Positions 53,427-62,622 of a DNA stretch of 64,000 nt are shown here, piece by piece. The notes beneath the pieces are model-generated. The model did not search any database. It had not been told where the DNA came from and worked only from the letters and a program-made list of their open reading frames with translations. The stretch is from Pseudotamlana agarivorans (GTDB taxonomy: Bacteria; Bacteroidota; Bacteroidia; Flavobacteriales; Flavobacteriaceae), in NCBI RefSeq assembly GCF_018860245.1, contig NZ_JAHKPD010000013.1, positions 1 to 64,000 on the forward strand, written 5' to 3'. The translations under genes and the position numbers were made by a program. Position 1 is the first letter of the stretch. Every line of letters begins with the position of its first letter.

Positions 53427-54587
53427 TTATAAGCTATTAAATTTAACTCGAAGGCTATCAAATCCAACTTTACGTTTAAATTGGTCTAAGTCTTCAATAT
53501 TTTCTTTGGCTTCAATTATGTCCATAGAAGCTACCTTGTCGCTTAGGGTAGTTAATAAAATTTTCATGATTTGCCGGGCATGTGTTGCACCTAAACAATT
53601 GTGTGTACCAAAACCGAAGGCGACATGTGGATTTACTTTTCGGTCTAAAACGACTTCGTTAGCTTTTTCAAATACACGCTCATCGCGGTTGGCTGAAGCC
53701 CAGCACATCGAGATTCGACTTTGTGCTTTCACGGCATGTTCACAAACTTGTGTGTCTTCTGTTGATACACGTCCCATTTGGGTTAAGGGGGAGAAATAAC
53801 GTATCAATTCTTCAATGGCCGTATTTAGAATTTCGGGTTGTTCTCGTAAACGTTGTAAAGAATTTTGATGCTCTGCAAAATAGGCAATCGAATTGGTTAC
53901 TGCATTAATTACTGTATCACGACCACCCGCAAAAGTTAATATTAGAACACCCTTGACTTCTTCTTTAGTTAGTTTTCTACCGTCGATTTCAGAATTCAAT
54001 AATAAGGCATATAAACTGTCGTCGGGGTGAGCTATGGTTTTATCAATTTGCGCGTCAATATAATCGTATAAAATATTGGCTTTATCGCTATCTAAAGCCG
54101 TGTTTTCACTTCTAAAAACATGAGTGCCCCAAGAAATCCATAATTCCGAGGCTTCATAAGGAATATTTAGTAATAAAGTTAATGCTGTAGATTGTAGTTT
54201 TAAGGCAAATGCTTCAACAACTTCTACGCTGTCTTCTGCTATAGCTTCATCAACAATTTCTTTAATGATTTTTGTGAGCTCAGCTTGGTATTCCGCTTCT
54301 AGCGGTCGCTTAAACCAAGATTCAAGAAGATCGCGATAGGTTTTATGTTTTGGTGGATCTAATTCGAAAGGGATTTGTCGCGTGTTGCGAATATGAACTT
54401 CGGAAGGCACTACAATTCGACCAATTTCTTCGCCACCCGATTGAAAGGTTTTCCAGTTGTGCGCACATTTGCGAACATCTTTATGTCCCAAAATAATTTT
54501 TACAGGGTCATTTTGATCGTTCATTTCACCGAAACCTTGGTCTTGACGCGCCTCTTTAAACGGATCGTCGAATTTACTTTTTTCCAT
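53427..54587 (-). CDS. Cytochrome P450 of the CYP236 type, 6-O-methyl-D-galactose demethylase
   Basis: The 386-residue soluble P450 has the haem-binding motif F-G-F-G-T-H-N-C331-L-G, the K-helix E260-L-I-R263, and an I-helix A220-G-G-R-D224-T225. The AGGRDT reading differs from the usual A-G-x-D/E-T by one inserted residue. The gene order P450-ferredoxin-reductase-ADH is that of the oxidative demethylation cluster described in porphyran-using Flavobacteriia, which converts 6-O-methyl-D-galactose to D-galactose and formaldehyde. The assignment rests on context and overall resemblance. No alignment could be run. Confidence 0.88.
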   Translation of the reverse strand: MEKSKFDDPFKEARQDQGFGEMNDQNDPVKIILGHKDVRKCAHNWKTFQSGGEEIGRIVVPSEVHIRNTRQIPFELDPPKHKTYRDLLESWFKRPLEAEYQAELTKIIKEIVDEAIAEDSVEVVEAFALKLQSTALTLLLNIPYEASELWISWGTHVFRSENTALDSDKANILYDYIDAQIDKTIAHPDDSLYALLLNSEIDGRKLTKEEVKGVLILTFAGGRDTVINAVTNSIAYFAEHQNSLQRLREQPEILNTAIEELIRYFSPLTQMGRVSTEDTQVCEHAVKAQSRISMCWASANRDERVFEKANEVVLDRKVNPHVAFGFGTHNCLGATHARQIMKILLTTLSDKVASMDIIEAKENIEDLDQFKRKVGFDSLRVKFNSL

Positions 54588-54790
54588 TGGTAGTGGTTTT
54601 GTTTTAATATTTGGTAATGAAAAGCAAAATTGTGAAATTATTTTAGAGGAAAAGTGTCCATATTTAGCATAAAGAGTGCTTATTTTGATTTGTTTATTTT
54701 GTAATAGGATATTTTTTGTTAAAAAAGAGTGTTTTTTCGTAATATTGTAAATTTTAGTTGTTTAATTAAGTATCCTGTTATTTACAACCA

Positions 54791-55654
54791 TTGAAAGCAC
54801 AATTTGAAAAAATATCGGCACCCATTCATTCTTCGTTTAAAGCTTTTGTTTATGAAGGGGCCAGGTTTTCTGCGCCTTGGCATTTTCATCCAGAATTTGA
54901 GCTCGCATATATTGAAAAAGGAGAGGGCATTAGGTATGTAGCTAATAGCGTTCAGAAATTTAATGCTGGCGATTTGGTGTTATTGGGAAGTAATTTGCCA
55001 CATTGTTGGAAAAATTCACTGGATGTAACTAGTGGCGTGAAATCTTTAGTTTTTCAATGGGATGAACATGTACTAGGGGAAAATTGGATTAATAAATCTG
55101 AATTTGCCCCCATTAAAACTTTATTAGCGCAGTCTACTAGAGGTTTAAAATTTAGTGATGAAATAGGTTTAAAATATGCCGATGTGCTTAAAGATATCAT
55201 TAAAAAACCTGCTTTTGAGAAATTAATAGGTTTTATTCAACTTTTAAATAAATTGGCATTAATCGATGACTGTGAATTGCTGTCTTCGGAGCATTTTTCA
55301 AGTTCATTAAATATTAAAGCTAATGCTAGAATAGATAAAATTTACAATCATATTCACAGTAATTTTAATAAAAAAATAATGCTTCACGAGGTTGCATCAT
55401 TGGTGTCTATGGGAGATGAAGCATTTTGTCGTTTCTTTAAAAAAACACTAAACAAGTCCTTATTTACCTTTATTAATGAATACCGTATTAATGTGGCGAC
55501 CAAACAGCTTATAGAAACTAATAAACAAGTAAGTCAAATTGCTTACGAATGCGGGTTTGAAAGCCTACCATATTTTTACAAGCAGTTTCAAAAATTTATG
55601 AGTTGTTCTCCTCTGCAATTCAGAAAAAAATATTTAAATCAAATTTCAAATTGA
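54791..55654 (+). CDS. AraC-family regulator divergent from the P450 cluster
   Basis: The 287-residue protein has an N-terminal cupin-like sensor (W-H-F-H-P-E-F-E-L) and C-terminal AraC double HTH (about 185-283; L-H-E-V-A-S-L-V-S-M and A-Y-E-C-G-F-E-S-L-P-Y-F-Y-K-Q-F). The start codon is TTG: no in-frame ATG lies between the upstream stop (54767-54769) and the cupin motif. It stands 203 bases from the divergent P450 gene and should regulate it, perhaps responding to a methylated or free galactose. Confidence 0.85.
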   Translation: MKAQFEKISAPIHSSFKAFVYEGARFSAPWHFHPEFELAYIEKGEGIRYVANSVQKFNAGDLVLLGSNLPHCWKNSLDVTSGVKSLVFQWDEHVLGENWINKSEFAPIKTLLAQSTRGLKFSDEIGLKYADVLKDIIKKPAFEKLIGFIQLLNKLALIDDCELLSSEHFSSSLNIKANARIDKIYNHIHSNFNKKIMLHEVASLVSMGDEAFCRFFKKTLNKSLFTFINEYRINVATKQLIETNKQVSQIAYECGFESLPYFYKQFQKFMSCSPLQFRKKYLNQISN

Positions 55655-55958
55655 ATTTAGTTTAATCCCACAATACATATTCCATAATTTTATTAATCTG
55701 ACGGCGCACTTTATGGCCTTATAAATTTTTACTTTTTTATTTATGTTTGAGGGTGAGTGGCATAATGGCTGTGGAATCATTTTTCTATTACAAATTTCAA
55801 AATTATGAGATGAATTTTCATAATGTTAGAATAATACATTTTTATGTTTGAATTGAGTAAAACTAGTTGATAGCAGAATTGGTATTATTGTATGGAACCT
55901 GGGCTCATGTTTATTTTTTTATAAACACGAGAACCTCATGCAATAAAAGAAACCTTAA
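55655..55958. other. Intergenic region, nothing recognised
   Basis: About 300 AT-rich bases between the AraC gene and the following hypothetical gene. I see no gene or strong hairpin. It probably carries the promoter of the gene at 55959. Confidence 0.3.
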
Positions 55959-57164
55959 ATGGAAAAAGAAAACAATTCAGCAGACGCTATAAATAACACG
56001 CAAATAAACGAACAACCAGTAACATACGGCGACGATGTAAATTTCATGGCCGATTATATCGATTTAATCGAATTAACCGATGCCTCAAACCAATCGAAAG
56101 TAGCATTATCTGCAGCTTTGCAGGGCCGTGTTATGACGAGTAGTGCGTTTGGGACCAAGGGGCGAAGTTATGGTTGGATTAACCGCGAATTGTTTGCTTC
56201 TCGTAAAATACAAGAACATATTAATGTTTTTGGTGGAGAAGAGCGTTTTTGGTTGGGGCCAGAAGGTGGGCAATATTCAATTTTCTTTAAAAAAGGAGCA
56301 GAGTTTACTTTAGATGATTGGTATGCGCCTAAGCTTATCGATTTAGAACCTTTTGAGGTGAAAAGTGTATCTGCAGAAAAAGCAGTGTTTGTAAAGGAAG
56401 CTTCTTTGAAGAATTATTCTGGATTCGAATTCAAAATGGGAATCGAACGTGAAATCGCCATTTTGTCTTCAGAAAATATTCAAAAGGAATTGGGATTAGC
56501 GTCACTTTCGTCGGCTGTTAAAACGGTGGCCTATCAAACTACGAATTCGATGATTAATAGAGGTGATGCCGATTGGAAAAAGGAAACGGGATTGCTTTCT
56601 ATGTGGATGCTTGGGATGTTTAATCATTCACCACATACCACCGTTTTAGTGCCTTATATTCAGGGTGATGACGCCGAATTAGGTGAGGTGGTTAATGATA
56701 ATTATTTTGGAAAAGTGCCAGCAGACAGGTTAGTTGTGAAAGAAGGCGTAATTTACTTTAAAGGTGATGGACAATACCGAAGTAAAATAGGATTATCTCC
56801 TATGCGAGCTAAAAGCTTAGCAGGGTCTTACGATTCTGAAAACGGTATTTTAACCATAGTAAAATATAATAAACCAGAAGGGGTTACCGATTATGTGAAT
56901 TCCATGTGGGAAATGCAAGATAAACCTTTTGAAGGTGACGTGATCAATGCTTATAACGATGGGGCTCCCGAACCTGGAGAAAAACCTCTAGGACCTTTTT
57001 ACGAATTAGAAACATCATCGCCTGCTTTAGATTTAAAAGCAGGAGAAAAAGGTACTCATGTACAATTAACGTGTCATCTTGAAGGTGATGAAGCAAGTTT
57101 AAACCCGATTATCGAAGCTTTGTTTGGCGTAACAGTAGAAGCTATTAAACGCGCTTTTAACTAA
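55959..57164 (+). CDS. Conserved hypothetical protein (DUF6786-like)
   Basis: The 401-residue protein has no signal peptide or membrane segment. It begins with an acidic, polar region (1-25), then a beta-rich body. Features include V-T-Y-G-D-D-V-N-F-M, S-A-A-L-Q-G-R-V-M-T-S-S-A-F-G and G-P-E-G-G-Q-Y-S-I-F. These fit, from memory, a Bacteroidota family of unknown function (DUF6786), which may have a galactose-mutarotase-like fold. The gene is monocistronic, with its own promoter region and a strong terminator, between the porphyran and fucose blocks. A sugar-related role is possible but not shown. Confidence 0.6.
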   Translation: MEKENNSADAINNTQINEQPVTYGDDVNFMADYIDLIELTDASNQSKVALSAALQGRVMTSSAFGTKGRSYGWINRELFASRKIQEHINVFGGEERFWLGPEGGQYSIFFKKGAEFTLDDWYAPKLIDLEPFEVKSVSAEKAVFVKEASLKNYSGFEFKMGIEREIAILSSENIQKELGLASLSSAVKTVAYQTTNSMINRGDADWKKETGLLSMWMLGMFNHSPHTTVLVPYIQGDDAELGEVVNDNYFGKVPADRLVVKEGVIYFKGDGQYRSKIGLSPMRAKSLAGSYDSENGILTIVKYNKPEGVTDYVNSMWEMQDKPFEGDVINAYNDGAPEPGEKPLGPFYELETSSPALDLKAGEKGTHVQLTCHLEGDEASLNPIIEALFGVTVEAIKRAFN

Positions 57165-57200
57165 AATTAATAAAGTTAGTATACCTCGAAATAGTATATA

Positions 57201-57261
57201 AAAAAGCTTCTGTAAAACAAATGACTTATTAAATTAAGTGTTTGTTTTACAGAAGCTTTTT
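57201..57261. terminator. Bidirectional terminator between converging genes
   Basis: Perfect 21-base arms (57201-57221 and 57241-57261) enclose a 19-base loop, with AAAAA/TTTTT at the stem ends. It serves the hypothetical gene on the left and the fructose-bisphosphatase gene on the right. Confidence 0.92.
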
Positions 57262-57283
57262 AGTTAAAGTGTAAGTATTGAAA

Positions 57284-58276
57284 TTAAAGAAAGGATTCTA
57301 ATTTTTCAACCATATTTGAACTTCCACAAAATAATGGAATACGTTGATGGAGTTCTGTTGGAATAATATCTAGAATACGTTTATGACCATTGGTCGCCTT
57401 CCCTCCAGCTTGTTCGGCTATGAAGGCAATTGGGTTTGCTTCATATAACAATCTTAACTTCCCTGCTTTATTTTTTACACAATTTGGGTATAAATAAACG
57501 CCGCCTTTTATCATGTTTCTGTGAAAATCGGAAACTAGGGAGCCTATATATCTAGAGGTGTATGGGCGGTTTTCTTCTTCTTTTTGGCAATATTTAATGT
57601 AGTTTTTAACGCCTTGCGGAAAATGTGAATAATTGCCTTCATTTACCGAATAGATTTGGCCGTTTTCTGGTATTTGAATATTAGGGTGTGATAAATAAAA
57701 AGAGCCTGTTGCTGGGTTTAATGTAAAACCATTTACACCTTTACCTGTTGTATAAACCAACATGGTTGAAGTTCCATAAATAATATATCCGGCAGCGACT
57801 TGTGCGCTTCCAGGTTGCAAGAAATCTTTCAATTCAACGGGAGTCCCTACAGGGGTAATTCTTCTAAATATTGAAAAAATAGTTCCTACAGATACGTTAA
57901 CATCTATGTTAGATGAACCATCTAAAGGATCCATTAAAACCACATATTTACCATTGTTTGTGTTATCCGAACCGTGAAGGGAGATATAATCTTCAACTTC
58001 TTCTGAAACGATACCACAGGCGATGTCCCTATTTGTTATGGCTTGGATAAATTTTGTGTTGGCAAAAACATCTAATTTTTGTTGATTTTCACCTTGTACA
58101 TTTACATCACCAATCCCGCCAATAATGTCTACCAATCCCGCTTTATTTACTTCGTGATTCACCATTTTAGAAGCTAACTTAATACTATTAAGTAGTTTGG
58201 ATAGTTCTCCACTGGAATAAGGGAAATCGGATTGATTTTCAATTATATATTCACCTAAAGTTGTGATGTTTTCCAT
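57284..58276 (-). CDS. fbp: Class I fructose-1,6-bisphosphatase
   Basis: The 330-residue cytoplasmic enzyme has the metal-binding motif [11 protein letters not shown], the upstream V-S-E-E-V-E-D segment, and the C-terminal [12 protein letters not shown] sugar-phosphate motif. It removes the 1-phosphate of fructose-1,6-bisphosphate in gluconeogenesis. Next to aldolase-generating sugar pathways that feed DHAP, it would let cells grown on fucose- or galactose-type sugars rebuild hexoses. It has its own terminator at 57201-57261 and is separated from the kinase gene by another. Confidence 0.94.
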   Translation of the reverse strand: MENITTLGEYIIENQSDFPYSSGELSKLLNSIKLASKMVNHEVNKAGLVDIIGGIGDVNVQGENQQKLDVFANTKFIQAITNRDIACGIVSEEVEDYISLHGSDNTNNGKYVVLMDPLDGSSNIDVNVSVGTIFSIFRRITPVGTPVELKDFLQPGSAQVAAGYIIYGTSTMLVYTTGKGVNGFTLNPATGSFYLSHPNIQIPENGQIYSVNEGNYSHFPQGVKNYIKYCQKEEENRPYTSRYIGSLVSDFHRNMIKGGVYLYPNCVKNKAGKLRLLYEANPIAFIAEQAGGKATNGHKRILDIIPTELHQRIPLFCGSSNMVEKLESFL

Positions 58277-58401
58277 AATATTGATTGTGCTTAGTGGGTT
58301 AGAGAAATAATGTTTTATAAAAAATGATAACTACGTTTTGGGAAACTGGTTCATCAGTCTACATAAATATAGTTATCATTCGATGTGTATTGACTAAAAA
58401 G

Positions 58402-58429
58402 AAAAACTACCATGGGATTGGTAGTTTTT
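58402..58429 (-). terminator. Intrinsic terminator after the FGGY kinase gene
   Basis: AAAAACTACCA (58402-58412) pairs with TGGTAGTTTTT (58419-58429). Read on the minus strand the stem ends in a T run, nine bases beyond the kinase stop codon. It ends the fucose-type operon. Confidence 0.85.
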
Positions 58430-58437
58430 TAATAATT

Positions 58438-59757
58438 TTAATCGTTGATATAGCTTTTCATTAATAATGCAGCGCCTAAAGCACTTGCGTTTTTCCCCTT
58501 AGGGAATTGAATTTTCTGTTCTGGCATAAGTTGTTGAAGGTATTCAACAAAAATGTCGTTTCTATTAAATCCTCCAGATATGTAAACATCTTTAAGGTTA
58601 TTATCGGCATCTAATATGCGGCTAATACCTTGGTGTACACGCTGTACAATTTCGTATATAATTTGATAGTAAGCGAGTTCGTAACTTTCAAAAGTACTAA
58701 GTTGTTTTAAATCGCCTTTAAAATCATCAGCAATAGTATCGGGAAAAAAGATAGATTCCCCTTTATTTAATATTTCTGAACACAAATCCTTATTAAGTTG
58801 TAATTCTAAATAGTGGTTTTTTTCAACCGAAAAATACTCACTAAGTGCAATCGCATTAACTTCATGAACGCGACCTAAAAACTGCATAGATGATTTAATC
58901 TGTTTTTTATCAGGCGTCATAAAACATAAACAGTCGCTCTTTAATTGTTCATCGGTTAAAGTTTCCTTGCTAAAAGGATTCATACAAATAATCCAGGTTC
59001 CTGTAGATAACAGAATAAACTCACGATTGGAATTTTCATGTTCTTCTAATAATGGAATAATGGAAGATGAGCTATCATGCAGGCCTTTACCTATAGCCAT
59101 TTCTTGGCCGTTTACAATTGAAAGTGCAGCATTCTTACCTGGTTTAGGTTGTGGTAACGAGATGTTTTCTTTTTCTAACCACTCGTGATATTGCATGTTG
59201 TCGAAGTCCCAAACAGCAGTATGTGCACCTACTGAAGTGAAATCTGAAGTTATTTTGTTTGAAAATAAATAACTTAAGTATTGTGGGTAGTGTAGTATGT
59301 TTTTTGCTTTGGAGTAGAAGTGAGGTTTACTTTGTTTTAACCAGTATATTTGTAAACCTGCATTTAGCATACCGTAAGCCGGTGATGCCGTTTTTCTAGA
59401 AAATTCTTCTACGCCACCATTGGCATCGTAAAAAGGTGTGAAATCAAGATCTAAAGGTTTTAAATAGTTGTATAATGGCGTAATCCTTTTGCCCGCTTCA
59501 TCTAAATAAACCAAGGTAGCTCCATGTGTGGAAAAGTTAATGGCTTTTATTGAAAACGCTTTATTGTCTTGAATGGTTTTTATTTCTTTTCGAATCCAAA
59601 TTTCGATCGCCTCAATATCATCACAAGGATAATTATCATCATCTACGCATTCTTCAAAACGAATTGAATTTGTATAAACTACATTGAAGTCTTTATCAAA
59701 TAAGAATATTTTTTTATTAGTTTTTCCAATGTCAAAAACAGCAATAACCTTTTTCAT
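58438..59757 (-). CDS. FGGY-family sugar kinase, probable L-fuculokinase
   Basis: The 439-residue ATP-dependent kinase has the phosphate-1 motif V-F-D-I-G-K-T-N-K-K and the phosphate-2 region L-L-S-T-G-T-W-I. The adenosine motif is I-S-G-G-F-N-R-N. It is shorter than typical E. coli FGGY kinases and belongs to a Bacteroidota type. Its place after a fucose isomerase and class II aldolase suggests L-fuculose as substrate; L-rhamnulose or another L-ketose (such as L-tagatose) is possible. It starts 143 bases after the isomerase stop, with a hairpin in between. Confidence 0.85.
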   Translation of the reverse strand: MKKVIAVFDIGKTNKKIFLFDKDFNVVYTNSIRFEECVDDDNYPCDDIEAIEIWIRKEIKTIQDNKAFSIKAINFSTHGATLVYLDEAGKRITPLYNYLKPLDLDFTPFYDANGGVEEFSRKTASPAYGMLNAGLQIYWLKQSKPHFYSKAKNILHYPQYLSYLFSNKITSDFTSVGAHTAVWDFDNMQYHEWLEKENISLPQPKPGKNAALSIVNGQEMAIGKGLHDSSSSIIPLLEEHENSNREFILLSTGTWIICMNPFSKETLTDEQLKSDCLCFMTPDKKQIKSSMQFLGRVHEVNAIALSEYFSVEKNHYLELQLNKDLCSEILNKGESIFFPDTIADDFKGDLKQLSTFESYELAYYQIIYEIVQRVHQGISRILDADNNLKDVYISGGFNRNDIFVEYLQQLMPEQKIQFPKGKNASALGAALLMKSYIND

Positions 59758-59783
59758 ATGTTAAATATTTATGTAGATAGTAT

Positions 59784-59822
59784 AAAACTTCCCCCTAGAA
59801 AGAGATTCCTAGGGGAAGTTTT
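59784..59822 (-). other. Hairpin between isomerase and kinase genes
   Basis: AAAACTTCCCCCTAG pairs with CCTAGGGGAAGTTTT with one bulged C. It lies 27 bases upstream of the kinase start. On the minus strand only four T follow directly, so it may be a weak terminator, an attenuator or an mRNA stabiliser that lowers kinase expression. Confidence 0.55.
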
Positions 59823-59900
59823 AATAAGTAGTTGTACTAGAAAAATGTTTATAAATTATGACCTTGGATAGCGTCAATATTTATATTTTCCAGTAGATTT

Positions 59901-61688
59901 TTATGATTTAAACCCGTATAAAGGGCCATAAGTTGCACAAGCATTATAATCTGCAGATTCTAAGTTTTCACCATATGCAGACCATGCACTTGGACGGAAA
60001 ACATCTTCATCGGCAACATTATGCATGTTCACAGGGATTCTTAGTAATGAAGCTAAAGAAATTAAATCTGCTCCAATATGCCCGTAAGAAATCGCACCAT
60101 GATTGGCACCCCATTTTGCCATTACAGTATAAGCATCTTTAAAGAAACCTTCTCCTGTAACTCTAGGAACGAACCATGTTGTTGGCCAAGTTGGGTTTGT
60201 TCTTTCATCTAAAACAGTATGGATATCTTCAGGTAATTCTACGCTCCATCCTTCAACAATTTGCAATACTGGACCAATACCTTTAACAAGGTTGATTCTA
60301 CACATGGTTAATGGCATTGTGCCTTTAGTTTTAAATTGAGAAGAGAAACCTCCTCCTCTAAAATATTCTGCAATTGCTGCAGGCCACTTTGTGTTATCTA
60401 AACATTTTTGAGCTTCTTCTTCAGAAATATCCCAAAATGGTTTCATTGTTGGATTACCATCGGCATCCGATTGTTGGGCTGTAGCATCTAACGTTGTAGA
60501 TCCAGAATTAATTAAGTGAATGATACCATCCTTGGCAATGCCAGTTAATTTTTTTCCTGTAACACGCTCTACCGATTCTGGACTCCAATACGTCCTTACA
60601 TCCGAGAATATTTGTGCCGTATTTGTTAATAAATGTCCAAACAACATAGAAACACCATTTAAACAATCGTTTTCTGTAGCAAAAACAAAAGCTTGACGAA
60701 TACCGTTCCAGTCGAATGACGAATTTAAAATAGATTCTGTGAAATCTGCATTTGGTTGGTAATCGGTCCATTGACGTTGGCCTTGGAATCCACCCATAAT
60801 AGCGTTTCTTCCTTTAGACTCTTCACCAAAACCTAGTGCTTTTAATTTCGGATTTCCTACCATTAAATCACGACAAATAAGGGTCATTTTAACAACTTTT
60901 TCCCATTCTTGTTCTTTAACCTCGGCAGATTTTTGAGCCTCAGGGCTGTTGTAATCTTTTCCTTCTTTACAGTTTTCTTTAGTCCAAGCTAGGGCTTTTT
61001 TGTATTCATCTTGATCGTAAATACCTTCGTCCATTCTACGAAGTAATTCAATAGATTCTACAAATTCAGCTCGTACACCTAGGTAGTCTTGTAAAAAGTT
61101 TACATCTACCATAGAACCTGCAATACCCATAGAACTGTATCCTATAGATAAATATGATTTACCATTCATTTGGGCTACAGCCAATCCAGCTTTAGCAAAA
61201 CGAAGTAGTTTTTCTTCAACATCTTTTGGTATGCTTAAATCTCCAGCATCTTGTACTTCTTTACCGTAAATTCCAAATGCAGGTAATCCTTTTTGTGAGT
61301 AACCTGCTAAGGCAGCTGCAAGGTACACAGCACCAGGGCGCTCGGTACCATTAAAGCCCCAAACAGCTTTAGGTATTAGTGGGTCGGTATCCATAACTTC
61401 GGTACCATAACACCAGCAAGGTGTAACAGTTAATGAAACTTCAACACCTTCTTGTTTAAATTTATCTGCACAAGCGGCAGCATCTGCAACACCACCAATG
61501 GTTGTGTCTGCAATAACACATTCTACTTGTTCGCCACTAGGGAAACGTAAATTACTTTCAATTAAATTAGCTGCAGCTTTCGCCATAGCCATACATTGGT
61601 CTTCTAGAGACTCTCTAACGCCAAGTTCGCGTCCATCAATAACTGGACGAATTCCTATTTTTGGTAATCTACCAATTAGTCTGCTCAT
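59901..61688 (-). CDS. fucI: L-fucose isomerase
   Basis: The 595-residue protein matches FucI along its length (E. coli FucI has 591). Characteristic segments are [10 protein letters not shown] at the start, T-P-C-W-C-Y-G, and A-T-E-N-D-C-L-N-G with the metal-binding Asp. It converts L-fucose to L-fuculose using Mn2+. FucI enzymes also accept D-arabinose, and L-galactose differs from L-fucose only by the 6-hydroxyl, so acceptance of porphyran-derived L-galactose is possible. It is 24 bases downstream of the aldolase gene. Confidence 0.93.
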   Translation of the reverse strand: MSRLIGRLPKIGIRPVIDGRELGVRESLEDQCMAMAKAAANLIESNLRFPSGEQVECVIADTTIGGVADAAACADKFKQEGVEVSLTVTPCWCYGTEVMDTDPLIPKAVWGFNGTERPGAVYLAAALAGYSQKGLPAFGIYGKEVQDAGDLSIPKDVEEKLLRFAKAGLAVAQMNGKSYLSIGYSSMGIAGSMVDVNFLQDYLGVRAEFVESIELLRRMDEGIYDQDEYKKALAWTKENCKEGKDYNSPEAQKSAEVKEQEWEKVVKMTLICRDLMVGNPKLKALGFGEESKGRNAIMGGFQGQRQWTDYQPNADFTESILNSSFDWNGIRQAFVFATENDCLNGVSMLFGHLLTNTAQIFSDVRTYWSPESVERVTGKKLTGIAKDGIIHLINSGSTTLDATAQQSDADGNPTMKPFWDISEEEAQKCLDNTKWPAAIAEYFRGGGFSSQFKTKGTMPLTMCRINLVKGIGPVLQIVEGWSVELPEDIHTVLDERTNPTWPTTWFVPRVTGEGFFKDAYTVMAKWGANHGAISYGHIGADLISLASLLRIPVNMHNVADEDVFRPSAWSAYGENLESADYNACATYGPLYGFKS

Positions 61689-61712
61689 TTATTTTGTGTT
61701 TAGGTTAGTGGT

Positions 61713-62516
61713 TTATGTGAATTGTTCTAATTCAGTTAATTGCTCATTAGATAACCCTGCTGGTTCAAAACCTGCAGCCCAACTCATTAATAAGAGTTTA
61801 GCACCTTTATTTGCAACATCTAAAAAGTCCCAAGCTTGCTCAACATCTGGAGCTGTTGCTGTGGCACCATGCTTTTCCCAAAGCGAAACGTTTCTAGTTT
61901 TAAAAGCATCGATAGTTACTTTAGCTAAAGCAGCAGTACTCGATAATGCATATGGTGTACAGTGAATTCCTTTAGGAACAAACACACGAACTTCAGGACA
62001 CATCATCCAAATTTGTCTGTTTAATTCTTCTTCGTTATCAAATAATGGGTGGTGACTCATTACGATAAGCTCTAAAGGATGCGTATGTACTACAGCTAAA
62101 TTTTCAGGGTGGTTTTCAGCGTTGAATAAATGAATACTCGCGTGCGAAATTAATTCACAAGTTGGTCTGAATCCTTCTCTTTTACCGCCCCATATAATGG
62201 TATATCCTGTGGCATCTTCGTTAATATAAAGAATACAAGCAGCTTCATCAATGTCGTCTATTAAGCTTCTTAAGTAACATCCTGTACCTGTAATAAACAA
62301 TATAAAGCCTTCAGTTCCTTTAGGGAATTCAAAAGGCGTAAATGTTTTTCCTTTCGTTTCTTTAATAATATCTTTTTTGTCGAAAAAAGATGTTAAGTTC
62401 ATTGAGATATTTCCAGCATTTCTTTCTGCCCATTCACGTTGCCATAAATAACCAGCAACTTTGGATATTTTTTTTAGCTCTTTTTTTACTTCTTTAGGAA
62501 GTTTTATATTGCTCAT
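61713..62516 (-). CDS. Class II aldolase, L-fuculose/rhamnulose-1-phosphate aldolase type
   Basis: The 267-residue protein has the class II aldolase/adducin fold. Zinc-binding histidines are seen in V-V-H-T-H-P-L-E and, later, W-E-K-H-G-A. The length is closer to RhaD-type rhamnulose-1-phosphate aldolases (about 275) than to FucA (about 215), yet the neighbour is fucose isomerase. It would cleave the ketose-1-phosphate to DHAP and L-lactaldehyde, or L-glyceraldehyde if a hexose is used. It is the first gene of the minus-strand operon. Confidence 0.87.
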   Translation of the reverse strand: MSNIKLPKEVKKELKKISKVAGYLWQREWAERNAGNISMNLTSFFDKKDIIKETKGKTFTPFEFPKGTEGFILFITGTGCYLRSLIDDIDEAACILYINEDATGYTIIWGGKREGFRPTCELISHASIHLFNAENHPENLAVVHTHPLELIVMSHHPLFDNEEELNRQIWMMCPEVRVFVPKGIHCTPYALSSTAALAKVTIDAFKTRNVSLWEKHGATATAPDVEQAWDFLDVANKGAKLLLMSWAAGFEPAGLSNEQLTELEQFT

Positions 62517-62593
62517 AATAATGATAGTTTATTAATTATTCTTGAATGGTAAAATTAGAATATGCCTTCAGGAAACAACATATTCAAAATTTG

Positions 62594-62601
62594 TATATTT
62601 G
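62594..62601 (+). promoter_or_regulatory. Flavobacterial -7 box candidate for the AraC gene
   Basis: TATATTTG matches the Bacteroidota -7 consensus TAnnTTTG and lies 22 bases before the AraC start at 62623. No clear -33 TTTG is seen at the usual distance, so it remains a candidate. Confidence 0.4.
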
Positions 62602-62622
62602 TGTATAATTTAAACATGAGAT

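Noticed and set aside
60508-60771. 87-codon open frame inside fucI
   Set aside because: It is an alternative frame of the isomerase gene on the same strand, which is well conserved in its own frame.
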